Below are positions 24,912 through 37,712 of a DNA stretch of 64,000 nucleotides, piece after piece (position 1 is the stretch's first letter; each line of letters opens with the position of its first letter). Both the position numbers and the translations under genes were made by a program. Below the pieces are notes generated by a model. That model saw only the letters and a list, made by a program, of their open reading frames with translations, ran no database searches and had not been told where the DNA came from. This DNA is from Mycolicibacterium lutetiense (lineage in GTDB: Bacteria; Actinomycetota; Actinomycetes; Mycobacteriales; Mycobacteriaceae): positions 3,596,001 to 3,660,000 of the forward strand of contig NZ_JAGIOP010000002.1 in the NCBI RefSeq assembly GCF_017876775.1, in the 5' to 3' direction.

Positions 24912-25727
24912 ATGATCGACATCGACCTTGCCGAATTGCGCAACTGGTTCGGCTTCGGCGTGGCCGGTAACTTCGCGGGGCACCTCGAACAGGCCGGTGA
25001 GGCCGGGGATTTCGTCAAGGTCGTGACCGAAGGGTATGCACCCAAAGGCATCTTCCCGTGGTACGCCCCCGGTCGGGACGATTTTTTGGGCGAGTTCCCG
25101 TTGTCCAGCGATGCCATCGTGCTGCCGGCGGCCGGGGAGGTTGACGGTCCGCTCAACCTCCAGATCGAGCCTGAGGTCGGAGTGGCCTGCCACGTGGTGT
25201 GGAACGGCGACACCGTGGTCAGGCTCGAGCCGTTTGCCCTGGGTGCCTTCAACGACTGCTCGATCCGCAGGCCGGGTGCACCCAAGATCAGCCACAAGAA
25301 GAACTGGGGCCCGGCCTCCAAAGGTGTTGCACCGCAATTCTTCGAGATCAGTGACCTCACCCCGGACGGTCCGACCGCCACCATGCGGCTGGTCTGTTAT
25401 CTGAGGGAGGACGGCGGCCGGCAGCAGGCTTACGGGGTGGATTCACCTCTGGTGGGCTATTCGTACTACGGCGAGGTGCTGCTGGACTGGATCGCCGAGC
25501 GGTTGGCCAACCAGAAGGGCTCGGCCGATACGCCGCTGGAAGATGTCGGCGCGTTGATGGTGGCCAGCGGTCATCCCGAGAATGTGCTGATCGGCATCGG
25601 TGCCACCCGGTACACCCCGCTGGGCGAGTCCACCTACCTCAAGCCGGGAGACGAGGCCATCGTTCGCGTGTACGACAGCGCTTCCAGCGCGGCTTCCGAA
25701 CTGCGGCAGGTGGTCTCGGCGCGCTAG
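24912..25727 (+). CDS. DUF5718-family protein (fumarylacetoacetase-like fold)
   Basis: The protein has 271 residues and begins MIDIDLAELRNWFGFGVAGN. The FGVAGNFAGHLEQAGE motif is the most conserved segment of the DUF5718 family, which resembles fumarylacetoacetate hydrolases. Residues in EVGVACHVVWNGDTVVRLEPFALGAFNDCSIR resemble the acidic metal-site region of that superfamily. There is no signal peptide or membrane helix. The end overlaps a convergent gene's stop by four bases. No substrate is evident. Confidence 0.75.
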   Translation: MIDIDLAELRNWFGFGVAGNFAGHLEQAGEAGDFVKVVTEGYAPKGIFPWYAPGRDDFLGEFPLSSDAIVLPAAGEVDGPLNLQIEPEVGVACHVVWNGDTVVRLEPFALGAFNDCSIRRPGAPKISHKKNWGPASKGVAPQFFEISDLTPDGPTATMRLVCYLREDGGRQQAYGVDSPLVGYSYYGEVLLDWIAERLANQKGSADTPLEDVGALMVASGHPENVLIGIGATRYTPLGESTYLKPGDEAIVRVYDSASSAASELRQVVSAR

Positions 25728-26059
25728 TCGCCCAGCAACTCCTGCAGCCGGGCGACGAACTCGTCCGGTCGGGCCGGGGTGAACGCGGGCTTCGGATACG
25801 TGCCCGGCACGTCGAGGGTGATCAGCGTCGACCGCAGCGGACGGTGCACATCCAGCGGCAGCCAGCGACGCAGGTCGGTGCTGCCCCACAACCGGAAGCG
25901 CTGCATCCACAACCCCAGCGGGGTGGCCTCGTATCCGGTGATCGACCGCAGCGGGATCACCTTCGACGTTCCCGACGGGAAGTGGTAGCGGCGCAACGTG
26001 ATCGCCTCGCGATCCAGTTGGATCATGCCATCGTCGTAGTACTGACGCGGGGAGGTCAT
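25724..26059 (-). CDS. Small beta-rich protein coupled to the Rieske enzyme gene
   Basis: The protein has 111 residues. Its alternating beta strands and the pattern REAITLRRYHFPSGTSKVIPLRSITGYE resemble a bacterial PH-like domain, but the match is from the general look of the sequence only. The ATG at 26059 overlaps the TGA of the upstream Rieske-type gene (ATGA), so it is translationally coupled. There is no membrane segment or catalytic motif. Co-translation suggests it works with, or modifies, that enzyme. Confidence 0.6.
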   Translation of the reverse strand: MTSPRQYYDDGMIQLDREAITLRRYHFPSGTSKVIPLRSITGYEATPLGLWMQRFRLWGSTDLRRWLPLDVHRPLRSTLITLDVPGTYPKPAFTPARPDEFVARLQELLGD

Positions 26060-27612
26060 GACTTGCTGCACCGCAATTCGTGGCCCTTGGTGGTCAGGCA
26101 CTTGCCGTTCTCCAGGTTCCACTGCCAGCCGTGCAGGTTGCAGGTGAGGGTGTTGCCTTCCACCACACCGAATTTCGACAGGTCGGCCTTCAGGTGCGGG
26201 CAGCGCCGCTGGATCTCCCAGCCGTCGAGGGTGATCGACGAGGTGTCGTCGTGGGCTTCGGCGAACCAGCCGTCGGCGTAGGCGATGCGCTCATCGGTGA
26301 GGCATTTGAAGAACGTGTACAGGTACTCGTTGTAGCCGCCCACGCGCCACGCCTTGAACCGGGTGGACAGGAAGATGGTGTTGACCCAGTCGGGTTCGTT
26401 GTCGCGTAGCACGGTACGCACCAACTCGGGTGGGATCGCGAAGCCGTAGCGGAACTTCTCATCCGCGATCGGTTCGCGGACAAGTCTTTTCGGGAAGTCC
26501 AGGACCACGGTCTCGCTGTGATCGGGGCCGGACAGCCGCAACTCCACCGGGTAGCCGATGCCGTCGCAGATCTGGTCGGTCTGGCTCATGATCGGCTCGA
26601 ACAGCGCCCGCAGTCCGGGCAGCAGGGGTTCGCCTGCCGCCGGCGCCCACGAAGCCTTCTCTGCGGCCAGCACCGGGGCCATGCGTTGCGCGAAGTCCTC
26701 GATGTAGGCGGCCTTGCCGGTGGTGAAGATCGTCTCGGGGTCCTCCACCGGGTGGGCCAGTGAATTGAGTTGGGAACCGGTGAAATCGGCGGTGCTGCCG
26801 GGGATCATCAGCAGGCCACCGTCGCGGCCGTGGCGGCGCATCTGGTCGAGGAACACCACCTGGTCGGGGAAGATGTTCGCCGGATCGTCGTGGTCGTCGT
26901 TGAGATCACGCAGTTCGGGATCCAGGAAGCACGGGGGGCCGGCCGACGGGATCACCCAGGTCGCCCCGACCTGGGCGATGTACTGGCGGCAGCGGTCCAT
27001 CTGACGCTGTCGCTTCTGGATGCCGAAGGCCTCTTTGGCCCGGGCCGGCATGTCGTAGACCATCGGGTACCAGATGGCCCCCGAGAACTGCAGCATGTGC
27101 ACGTCGATCTGGCCGAAGTCGGCGTGCAACATGTCAAGGTCGACGGGCCGCGCGTCGTTCATGTTGAAGACGACGGTCTCCCCGTCGTCGACCACCAGGC
27201 CTGAATCGCCGATCGGGCCGTCGGCCGGTGCGCGCAGCGCGACGATCATTACATCGAGGTCGCCTTTGGGGCCGCTGACGGTGTGTTTGACCGAATCGGT
27301 GGTCTCGAAGAACCGGTGGAAGCCCAGTGCCTCGAGTTCACGTTGCAGGTCGGGCACCGGGAAGTCGGGCAGCAGCACCACGGCGTCCTTGTTGACGTGG
27401 CGGCGCAGGTTCTCCGGGTCGAAGTGGTCCTTGTGCAGATGCGAGACGTAGAGGTAGTCGACGTCACCGAGAGTCGCCCAGTCCAACTTCGTGTTGTCGG
27501 GGAACGGGAACCACGAGGCGAAGTACGCGGGGTTGACCCAGGGGTCGCACAGAATGCTGCCGGCCTTGGTCTCGATCAGGAAGCCGGCATGCCCGACACT
27601 TGTGACCTGCAC
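26056..27612 (-). CDS. Metallo-beta-lactamase fold enzyme with C-terminal Rieske domain (Rv3818 homologue)
   Basis: The protein has 518 residues; M. tuberculosis Rv3818 is 516. The N-terminal metallo-beta-lactamase-type fold (about 1-240) has the metal motif HLHKDHFD and further candidate metal-site residues around NMNDARP. A helical middle part follows. The C-terminal Rieske domain (about 440-518) holds a [2Fe-2S] cluster through CPHL and CNLHGWQW. The combined architecture resembles CMP-sialic acid hydroxylase-like proteins. The GTG at 27612 follows GAAAGG. It is the first gene of a two-gene unit and divergent from the acyltransferases. Reaction and substrate are unknown. Confidence 0.88.
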   Translation of the reverse strand: MQVTSVGHAGFLIETKAGSILCDPWVNPAYFASWFPFPDNTKLDWATLGDVDYLYVSHLHKDHFDPENLRRHVNKDAVVLLPDFPVPDLQRELEALGFHRFFETTDSVKHTVSGPKGDLDVMIVALRAPADGPIGDSGLVVDDGETVVFNMNDARPVDLDMLHADFGQIDVHMLQFSGAIWYPMVYDMPARAKEAFGIQKRQRQMDRCRQYIAQVGATWVIPSAGPPCFLDPELRDLNDDHDDPANIFPDQVVFLDQMRRHGRDGGLLMIPGSTADFTGSQLNSLAHPVEDPETIFTTGKAAYIEDFAQRMAPVLAAEKASWAPAAGEPLLPGLRALFEPIMSQTDQICDGIGYPVELRLSGPDHSETVVLDFPKRLVREPIADEKFRYGFAIPPELVRTVLRDNEPDWVNTIFLSTRFKAWRVGGYNEYLYTFFKCLTDERIAYADGWFAEAHDDTSSITLDGWEIQRRCPHLKADLSKFGVVEGNTLTCNLHGWQWNLENGKCLTTKGHELRCSKS

Positions 27613-27690
27613 AAACAGCCTTTCGGTGGAGTACTTCGATGCGCGCCCAGCCTAGCCCGAGTTGAGTGATGCGCCGACTGGGGCTGGGAT

Positions 27691-27696
27691 TAGGCT
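27691..27696 (+). promoter_or_regulatory. -10 hexamer TAGGCT, leaderless layout
   Basis: TAGGCT ends six bases before the GTG of the first acyltransferase. There is no SD between. Confidence 0.45.
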
Positions 27697-27702
27697 GGGC
27701 AC

Positions 27703-28485
27703 GTGGAACCGGTGTACGGGACTGTCATACAAATCGCTCGGCTGGCCTGGCGTCTGCAGGGGCTGAAGTTCACCGTGACCGGGGTGGAGAACATCCCGGT
27801 CACCGGCGGAGCGGTAGTGGCCATCAACCACACCGGCTACTTCGACTTCACCTTCGCCGGCTTGCCCGCCTACCTGCAGAAGAAGGGCCGCAAGGTGCGG
27901 TTCATGGCAAAGAAGGAAGTCTTCGACAACAAGGTCGGCGGCCCGATCATGCGCAGCCTGCGCCACATCGAGGTGGATCGGGGCAGCGGAGCGGCCTCTT
28001 TCGAGTCCGCGGTGGACTACCTCAAGGCCGGTGAACTGGTCGGGGTGTACCCGGAGGCGACGATCAGCCGCAGCTTCGAGATCAAGGACTTCAAGTCCGG
28101 CGCAGCGCGGATGGCGATCGAGGCCGGGGTACCGATCATTCCGCACATCGTGTGGGGTGCGCAGCGGATCTGGACCAAGGGCCATCCGAAGAACCTGTAC
28201 CGGCCCAAGGTGCCGATCACGATCGCCGTCGGCGAGCCGATCCAGCCGACGCTGCCCGCGCCCGAGCTCACGGCGCTGCTGCATTCGCGCATGCAGCATC
28301 TGCTGGCGCAGGTGCAGGACGCCTACGGGCCGTACCCGCCCGGTGAGTTCTGGGTGCCGCACCGGCTCGGTGGTTCGGCCCCGACGCTGGCCGAGGCCAA
28401 CCGGATGGACGCCGACGAGGCCGCCGAGAAGGCGGCCAGGAGAGCTGAGGCCGGACCTTCCGAGCCCACCGGGGCGCCGGAGTAA
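27703..28485 (+). CDS. PlsC-family 1-acylglycerol-3-phosphate acyltransferase (Rv3816c homologue)
   Basis: The protein has 260 residues. The PlsC catalytic motif NHTGYFD (NHxxxxD) is near residue 45. The EATISRSFE and GVPIIPHIVWG segments supply substrate-contact residues of the family. The first segment looks membrane-associated. The start is GTG at 27703 after a TAGGCT. A second, related gene follows after eight bases and the HAD gene overlaps that, so the three form an operon matching the Rv3816c-Rv3815c-Rv3813c order. Fatty-acyl transfer to a lysophospholipid is inferred from the family. Whether it acts on cell-wall lipids is unknown. Confidence 0.88.
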   Translation: MEPVYGTVIQIARLAWRLQGLKFTVTGVENIPVTGGAVVAINHTGYFDFTFAGLPAYLQKKGRKVRFMAKKEVFDNKVGGPIMRSLRHIEVDRGSGAASFESAVDYLKAGELVGVYPEATISRSFEIKDFKSGAARMAIEAGVPIIPHIVWGAQRIWTKGHPKNLYRPKVPITIAVGEPIQPTLPAPELTALLHSRMQHLLAQVQDAYGPYPPGEFWVPHRLGGSAPTLAEANRMDADEAAEKAARRAEAGPSEPTGAPE

Positions 28486-28493
28486 CCCACCGT

Positions 28494-29255
28494 ATGGAAC
28501 CGGTTTTCCGAAGTTTGGAGATTGCCGCCGGGCTCGCGGTCAGGGCCACCGGAACCCGGATCACCTTCTCTGGGTTGGACAACCTTCCGGTCACCGGCGG
28601 CGCCGTCATCGCCATCAATCACACCGGCTACGTCGACTTTTTGCCTGCCGCGCTGGCCGCCACCGAACGTGGCCGTCGGATGCGCTTCATGTTGAAGGCC
28701 GAGATGGGGCAGGTGAAGATCGTCAACTACCTGATCAGGCACACCGGTGCGATTCCGGTGGATCGCAGGGCGGGAGCCGACGCCTACTCCGCGGCGGTGG
28801 ACTCGCTGCGTCACGGCGAGCTGGTCGGGGTGTATCCGGAGGCCACGATCAGTCGTAGCTTCGAACTCAAGGAGTTCAAGACCGGTGCGGCGCGCATGGC
28901 GCAGGAGGCCGGGGTGCCGATCGTCCCGCTGATCGTCTGGGGTGCCCAGCGCATCTGGACCAAGGACCATCCGAAGTCGCTGGGGCACAAGAAGATTCCA
29001 GTGACCGTGGTGGTGGGCGAACCGCTTGTGGCGACCGGTTCGGTGGACCAGGTCAATGCCTTGTTGCGAGCCCGGATGTCAACCCTGCTGGACCAGGCTC
29101 AACGGGGCTACCCCGCGCCGGCCGGGGCGTACTGGGTTCCCCACCGGCTGGGTGGAAGCGCGCCGACGCCTGCGCAGGCCAGGCGGCTCGACGAGGTGGA
29201 ACTGGCCGAACGTGCGCGTAAGCGTGCCGAAGATGAAGCGACGGGGAGAACGTGA
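28494..29255 (+). CDS. PlsC-family acyltransferase, paralogue (Rv3815c homologue)
   Basis: The protein has 253 residues and is clearly a tandem paralogue of the preceding acyltransferase. Many segments match: ITFSGLDNLPVTGGAVIAINH, the NHTGYVD catalytic motif, ELVGVYPEATISRSFE and RIWTKDHPK. The N-terminal helix is more hydrophobic. The divergence between copies suggests different acyl or head-group specificity. It starts with ATG at 28494, eight bases after the first gene's stop. The last codons overlap the HAD gene start (GTGA). Confidence 0.88.
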   Translation: MEPVFRSLEIAAGLAVRATGTRITFSGLDNLPVTGGAVIAINHTGYVDFLPAALAATERGRRMRFMLKAEMGQVKIVNYLIRHTGAIPVDRRAGADAYSAAVDSLRHGELVGVYPEATISRSFELKEFKTGAARMAQEAGVPIVPLIVWGAQRIWTKDHPKSLGHKKIPVTVVVGEPLVATGSVDQVNALLRARMSTLLDQAQRGYPAPAGAYWVPHRLGGSAPTPAQARRLDEVELAERARKRAEDEATGRT

Positions 29256-30079
29256 CGGGTGCCGAGTGGACGCCGGGGTTGATCGCCACCGACGTGGACG
29301 GAACGCTGCTCGACGAGGACGAGAAGGTCACGCCGCGCACGCGGGCGGCGGTACGGGCCGCGGTGGAGGCCGGGGCGACGTTCGTCCTGGCCACCGGGCG
29401 GCCGCCCCGGTGGATCGCGCCGGTCGTCGATGGACTGGGCATGGCGCCGATGGCGGTGTGCGCCAACGGTGCGGTGATCTACGACCCGGCCACCGACCGC
29501 ATCGTGTCGACGCGCACGCTGTCACCCGAGGCGCTTGGTGAGCTCGCCGAGATCGCCACGCGGGTGATCCCCGGCGCGGGGCTGGCGGTCGAACGGGTGG
29601 GCGCCTCGGCGCACGACGCGGTGACCCCGCAGTTCGTCAGTTCGCCGGGCTATGAGCATGCCTGGCTCAACCCGGACAACACCGAGGTGTCGGTCGAGGA
29701 TCTCCTCAGCGCTCCCGCGGTCAAGCTGCTGATCCGAATGGCCGGTGCACGCAGCGCCGACATGGCGGCGGAGCTACTCAAACATGTTGGCTTGCAGGGC
29801 GATATCACGTATTCGACCAACAATGGTCTGATCGAGGTGCTGCCGCTGGGCATCAGCAAGGCCACCGGTGTGGAGGAGCTGGCCGCCCCGCTGGGGTTCA
29901 CCGCGGCCGATGTCGTCACCTTCGGCGACATGCCCAATGACGTGCCGATGCTGAGCTGGGCCGGGCGCGGTGTGGCGATGGGAAATGCCCACTCCGACGC
30001 GTTGGCCGCCGCCGACGAGGTCACCGTGACCAACGCCGAGGACGGGGTGGCCCGGGTACTTGAACGCTGGTGGTCCTGA
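29252..30079 (+). CDS. HAD-superfamily (Cof-type) phosphatase (Rv3813c homologue)
   Basis: The protein has 275 residues. HAD motif I, DVDGTLLDED, has the nucleophile Asp and acid Asp. Motif II is the Thr-containing FVLATGRPP. The late GDMPNDVPML motif carries the metal-binding acidic residues. A long C2B-type cap lies between. It removes phosphate from small sugar- or nucleotide-type substrates in related Cof enzymes; the substrate is not evident. GTG at 29252 overlaps the preceding stop. It converges on the amidase gene with four bases between. Confidence 0.9.
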   Translation: MTGAEWTPGLIATDVDGTLLDEDEKVTPRTRAAVRAAVEAGATFVLATGRPPRWIAPVVDGLGMAPMAVCANGAVIYDPATDRIVSTRTLSPEALGELAEIATRVIPGAGLAVERVGASAHDAVTPQFVSSPGYEHAWLNPDNTEVSVEDLLSAPAVKLLIRMAGARSADMAAELLKHVGLQGDITYSTNNGLIEVLPLGISKATGVEELAAPLGFTAADVVTFGDMPNDVPMLSWAGRGVAMGNAHSDALAAADEVTVTNAEDGVARVLERWWS

Positions 30080-30083
30080 CCGG

Positions 30084-31694
30084 TCAGGTGATCGGGGTGA
30101 AACGCTCCAGTTGCACCGGCTGCTGTTCGGGTGACGGCGGGGGCAGTTCCACCGGCACACCGTCGACGACGCGGGTGACGGTGCCTTTCTCGCGGTCGAA
30201 ATTCAACGTTCCGTGCTGGAAGTTCTGCACGATCCACAGCGGCTCGGGGATTTCGGAACTGGTCGGCAGGCCCAGGACTCCACGCTCGAAGCCCAGCCCT
30301 CCCCAGGCCTCGTAGATGGCGCCGCTGACCGGTTGTGCACCGCTGACCGGTGACCAGTACACGGCGCCGCGCTCGAAGGTGGCGTAACGGGTGGCCCCTT
30401 CACCGGTGGTCTCGGGAGAGGTCGGGTTACCGAGCATGCCGGCCGGTCCGCCTGCAGCCTGCCAGCGGGCATAGATCGCGCCGCCGCGCATCCGCTCGGC
30501 CAGGTCCTCGGGGCCGGGGGGCCGGTTGAAGCTGGCAGCGATGTTGCGGATGGTGTCCATCTGGGCGTAGGCCGCGTTTCCGGGGCAGTCGGTGATACCG
30601 ACATCGCGGTGGGTGAAGATCGTCGGCAGCGTCGGGGTGGCTCCGCGGGGGAAATGGGTGAACGACCCGCCGGCGGAGGTGAGCACGACGGTCCCGTGCG
30701 GGTCGATGTGATCGAGACCGAGGCGCCAGCCCAGCAGACGCGCGGTGTTGCGCACCTGGATCTCGGTGGGTGGCACGACATCGAAGTCGCCCAGCATCGC
30801 CACACCCCAGGTGTCGATGTTGAAGCCGCCGGTGTGCGATCCCTCGACGGGTTTGTCCATGCCTCCTGCACGGCCCTCGAACACCTGGCCGTACTTGTCG
30901 ACCAGGGAGTTGTAGGCGATGTCGCACCAGCCCAGCTCGCGGGTGTGGTACTCGTAGATCGAACGGACGATGCCGGCCGAGTCCTCGGGGGCGTAGTCGT
31001 TGCTACCCGCCGTGTGGTGCACGATGCCGGCACGGATGCCCTTGTCGTAGACGGGGTTTCCGCATCGCATCGATTCGTCGGCGCCCCACTGTGCACGACC
31101 GATGATGGTCGGTGGTTGGCCGGGGTTGATGGCGGCGGTCGGCAGTGGTCCGACGTCGACGGGGGATTGGGGCGGGCTGATCAGCACCGCGGTGACGTTC
31201 TGGCCGATGGGTGCTTCGACGTTGGCCGGCACGTAGCCGAGCTTCGGTTTGGCCGGACCGGTCTTCCCGCGCGGTGGCGGGGCAGGTGCCTGGGGTGCGC
31301 GGGTGACGGCGATCTGCACGGTGTTGGTGCGGCCGACGAACACCGGTTCGGTGCCGCGCGGGCCGGGAGTGTCGGCACCGACCCCGTCGAGGTTCTCGGC
31401 CTGGTACCAGGGGCCCCAGCTGCCGTCGTCCTGGCGGGCGCGGACCCGGGCGGAGGTGCCGCGCAGGTCCGGTGAGGTGAGCGCAACCATCGAGAACGGG
31501 CTGTCCTGATGGATCTCGCGGATGCTCTCGCCGACCGCGAGATTATCGAGTGGTTGCTGTGTGAGCTTCGGCGCAGTGTCGGCTGGGTCATGTTGTTCGC
31601 CGGAATCGGTTCCGGAGATGGCCCACGGCACGATCATGACCGTCGCCGCGAGTGCGGTGAAGAGAATCGACGGCGCGGATCGGCGGGACTGCAC
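30084..31694 (-). CDS. N-acetylmuramoyl-L-alanine amidase with LGFP repeats (Rv3811 homologue)
   Basis: The protein has 536 residues. A signal peptide or anchor (about 6-28) leads to a Ser/Thr/Pro-rich region. The Amidase_2/PGRP domain (about 200-375) contains WGADESMRCGNPVYD, HHTAGSNDYAPEDSAGI with the zinc His pair, HTGGFNIDTWGVAMLGDFD, and HRDVGITDCPG with the third His and Cys. Three to four LGFP-type repeats at the C-terminus (AAGGPAGMLGNPTSPE, YEAWGGLGFERGVLGLPTS) bind the cell wall. Rv3811 (539 residues) has the same place. It cleaves the peptide-glycan bond. The GTG at 31694 is eight bases after a TGTTACG repeat. Confidence 0.9.
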   Translation of the reverse strand: MQSRRSAPSILFTALAATVMIVPWAISGTDSGEQHDPADTAPKLTQQPLDNLAVGESIREIHQDSPFSMVALTSPDLRGTSARVRARQDDGSWGPWYQAENLDGVGADTPGPRGTEPVFVGRTNTVQIAVTRAPQAPAPPPRGKTGPAKPKLGYVPANVEAPIGQNVTAVLISPPQSPVDVGPLPTAAINPGQPPTIIGRAQWGADESMRCGNPVYDKGIRAGIVHHTAGSNDYAPEDSAGIVRSIYEYHTRELGWCDIAYNSLVDKYGQVFEGRAGGMDKPVEGSHTGGFNIDTWGVAMLGDFDVVPPTEIQVRNTARLLGWRLGLDHIDPHGTVVLTSAGGSFTHFPRGATPTLPTIFTHRDVGITDCPGNAAYAQMDTIRNIAASFNRPPGPEDLAERMRGGAIYARWQAAGGPAGMLGNPTSPETTGEGATRYATFERGAVYWSPVSGAQPVSGAIYEAWGGLGFERGVLGLPTSSEIPEPLWIVQNFQHGTLNFDREKGTVTRVVDGVPVELPPPSPEQQPVQLERFTPIT

Positions 31695-31701
31695 GGACTG
31701 A

Positions 31702-31726
31702 TGTTACGTATGGGTCTGGTGTTACG
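31702..31726 (-). promoter_or_regulatory. Direct repeat TGTTACG before the amidase gene
   Basis: On the plus strand TGTTACG occurs at 31702-31708 and 31720-31726, exactly 18 bases apart. On the amidase coding strand both copies read CGTAACA, eight bases upstream of its start. MtrA-type regulators use GTAACA-like direct repeats, so this is a candidate operator. Confidence 0.35.
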
Positions 31727-31786
31727 AATGATTCGACACGGCCCACGCGTCGCATTTTGCGCAACTTGGATTCAAGCGCCGGACGC

Positions 31787-31824
31787 AACGGCACCGCAGA
31801 GCCGATAGCTTCTGCGGTGCCGTT
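31787..31824 (-). terminator. Strong terminator hairpin of erp
   Basis: AACGGCACCGCAGA (31787-31800) pairs perfectly over 14 bases with 31811-31824 across a ten-base loop. It lies 20 bases beyond the erp stop in the direction of its transcription and before the amidase gene, so it isolates the two. On the other strand a CTTCTATTC run follows. Confidence 0.8.
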
Positions 31825-31843
31825 CTTCTATTCGTGTCTTGAC

Positions 31844-36239
<4,396 letters not shown>

Positions 36240-36240
36240 C

Positions 36241-36774
36241 ATGACCGATGCCCCGCGCGGCGAGGACGCCGTGTTGGTTGCCGTGCAGTCTGCCCTGGCC
36301 ACCCGGCCGGGCGTGCTGAGCGGCGCCCGTGCGCTGTCGCATTTCGGCGAGCACAGCCTGGGTTGGCTCGCGGTCTCGGCCGCGGGTGCGCTGGCCCAGC
36401 CGGCCAAGCGCAGGTCCTGGTTGGCGGTCGGCGCCGGAGCATTCCTGGCCCATGCCGCCGCGGTACTGATCAAGCGGGTGGTCCGCCGTGAGCGGCCGCA
36501 TCACCCTGACATCGCTGTGAACGTCGGGACCCCGAGCCGGTTGAGTTTCCCCTCGGCACATGCCACCTCGACTGCTGCGGCCGCGGTGCTGCTGGCCCGG
36601 ACGACGGGTCTGCCGGTGCGGGCGGCGTTGGTGGTGCCCATGGCACTGTCACGTCTGGTGTTGGGTGTTCACTACCCGAGCGACGTGGTCACCGGCGTGG
36701 CTGTCGGGACGCTCGTGGGTTCTGTGGTCGGAAAAACTGCCGGTGTCGGGCCGAAGGAGACGGTGGCCAAATGA
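36241..36774 (+). CDS. PAP2-family phosphatase (decaprenylphosphoryl-phosphoribose phosphatase type)
   Basis: The protein has 177 residues. The PAP2 signature is complete: KRVVRRERPH, PSAHATST with the catalytic His, and SRLVLGVHYPSDV with the nucleophile His. Four to five membrane segments follow a polar head. The homologue Rv3807c lies between glfT2 and ubiA, and a role dephosphorylating decaprenylphosphoryl-5-phosphoribose in decaprenylphosphoryl-arabinose synthesis is proposed. It starts directly after glfT2, and its stop overlaps ubiA by four bases. The substrate assignment is from literature on the homologue. Confidence 0.9.
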   Translation: MTDAPRGEDAVLVAVQSALATRPGVLSGARALSHFGEHSLGWLAVSAAGALAQPAKRRSWLAVGAGAFLAHAAAVLIKRVVRRERPHHPDIAVNVGTPSRLSFPSAHATSTAAAAVLLARTTGLPVRAALVVPMALSRLVLGVHYPSDVVTGVAVGTLVGSVVGKTAGVGPKETVAK

Positions 36775-37712
36775 GTGAGGAAGCGCCCCCGGAGCTCGGG
36801 CCGCCCAAGAATCTGGCTACCGGTCTGATCAAGGCGATCCGTCCGCGGCAGTGGATCAAGAACCTGCTCGTGCTGGCCGCGCCGCTGGCTGCGGTCGGCA
36901 GCGGCATCGAGTACAACTACGCCGACCTTGCCTACAAGGTGTCGATCGCGTTCGTGGTGTTCTGTCTGGCGGCATCGTCGATCTATCTGGTCAACGACGC
37001 CCGAGACGTCGAGGCCGACCGGGCCCATCCCACGAAACGGTTCCGTCCCATCGCTGCCGGCGTGGTGCCGGAGTCGCTGGCCTACGTGCTGGCCGCCGTG
37101 CTCGCGCTGGCCTCGCTGGGCATCTCGTGGCTGTTGACACCGAATCTGGCACTGGTGATGGCGGTGTACATCGCCATCCAGCTCGCCTACTGCTTCGGGC
37201 TCAAACACCAGGCTGTGCTCGACATCTGCATCGTGTCCTCGGGCTTCCTGCTCCGCGCCATCGCCGGTGGCGTGGCCGCCGATATCCCGTTGTCGCAGTG
37301 GTTCCTGTTGGTGATGGCCTTCGGCTCGCTGTTCATGGCGGCCGGAAAGCGGTTCGCCGAGCTGCAATTGGCTGAGCGCACGGGTGCCAAGATCCGCAAG
37401 TCGCTGGAGAGTTACACGAGCAGCTACCTGCGTTTCGTGTGGACGTTGTCGGCCACCGCGATGGTGCTCTGCTACGGCCTGTGGGCGTTCGGGCGCGACA
37501 GCGCCAATGACGCTCTGGGGCTCGACGGCCAGGACGCATCGTGGTACGCGATCACGATGGTTCCGTTCACCATCGCGATCCTGCGCTATGCGGTGGACAT
37601 CGATGGTGGCATCGCCGGTGAGCCCGAGGAGATTGCGCTGAAAGACAGAGTTCTGCAGATCCTGTTCCTGGCCTGGATCGGAACCATCGGTGCAGCCATC
37701 TACTTCAACTGA
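36771..37712 (+). CDS. ubiA: Decaprenyl-phosphate phosphoribosyltransferase
   Basis: The protein has 313 residues with about nine membrane helices. The first Asp-rich motif NDARDVEADR is in a cytoplasmic loop, with the second acidic patch DIDGGIAGEPEEI near the end. It transfers phosphoribose from PRPP to decaprenyl phosphate, the first step towards decaprenylphosphoryl-arabinose, the sugar donor for Emb and Aft enzymes. ATG overlaps the PAP2 stop (ATGA). The proposed aftB start lies 23 bases inside its end. In M. tuberculosis ubiA (Rv3806c) mutations raise ethambutol resistance. Confidence 0.95.
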   Translation: MSEEAPPELGPPKNLATGLIKAIRPRQWIKNLLVLAAPLAAVGSGIEYNYADLAYKVSIAFVVFCLAASSIYLVNDARDVEADRAHPTKRFRPIAAGVVPESLAYVLAAVLALASLGISWLLTPNLALVMAVYIAIQLAYCFGLKHQAVLDICIVSSGFLLRAIAGGVAADIPLSQWFLLVMAFGSLFMAAGKRFAELQLAERTGAKIRKSLESYTSSYLRFVWTLSATAMVLCYGLWAFGRDSANDALGLDGQDASWYAITMVPFTIAILRYAVDIDGGIAGEPEEIALKDRVLQILFLAWIGTIGAAIYFN

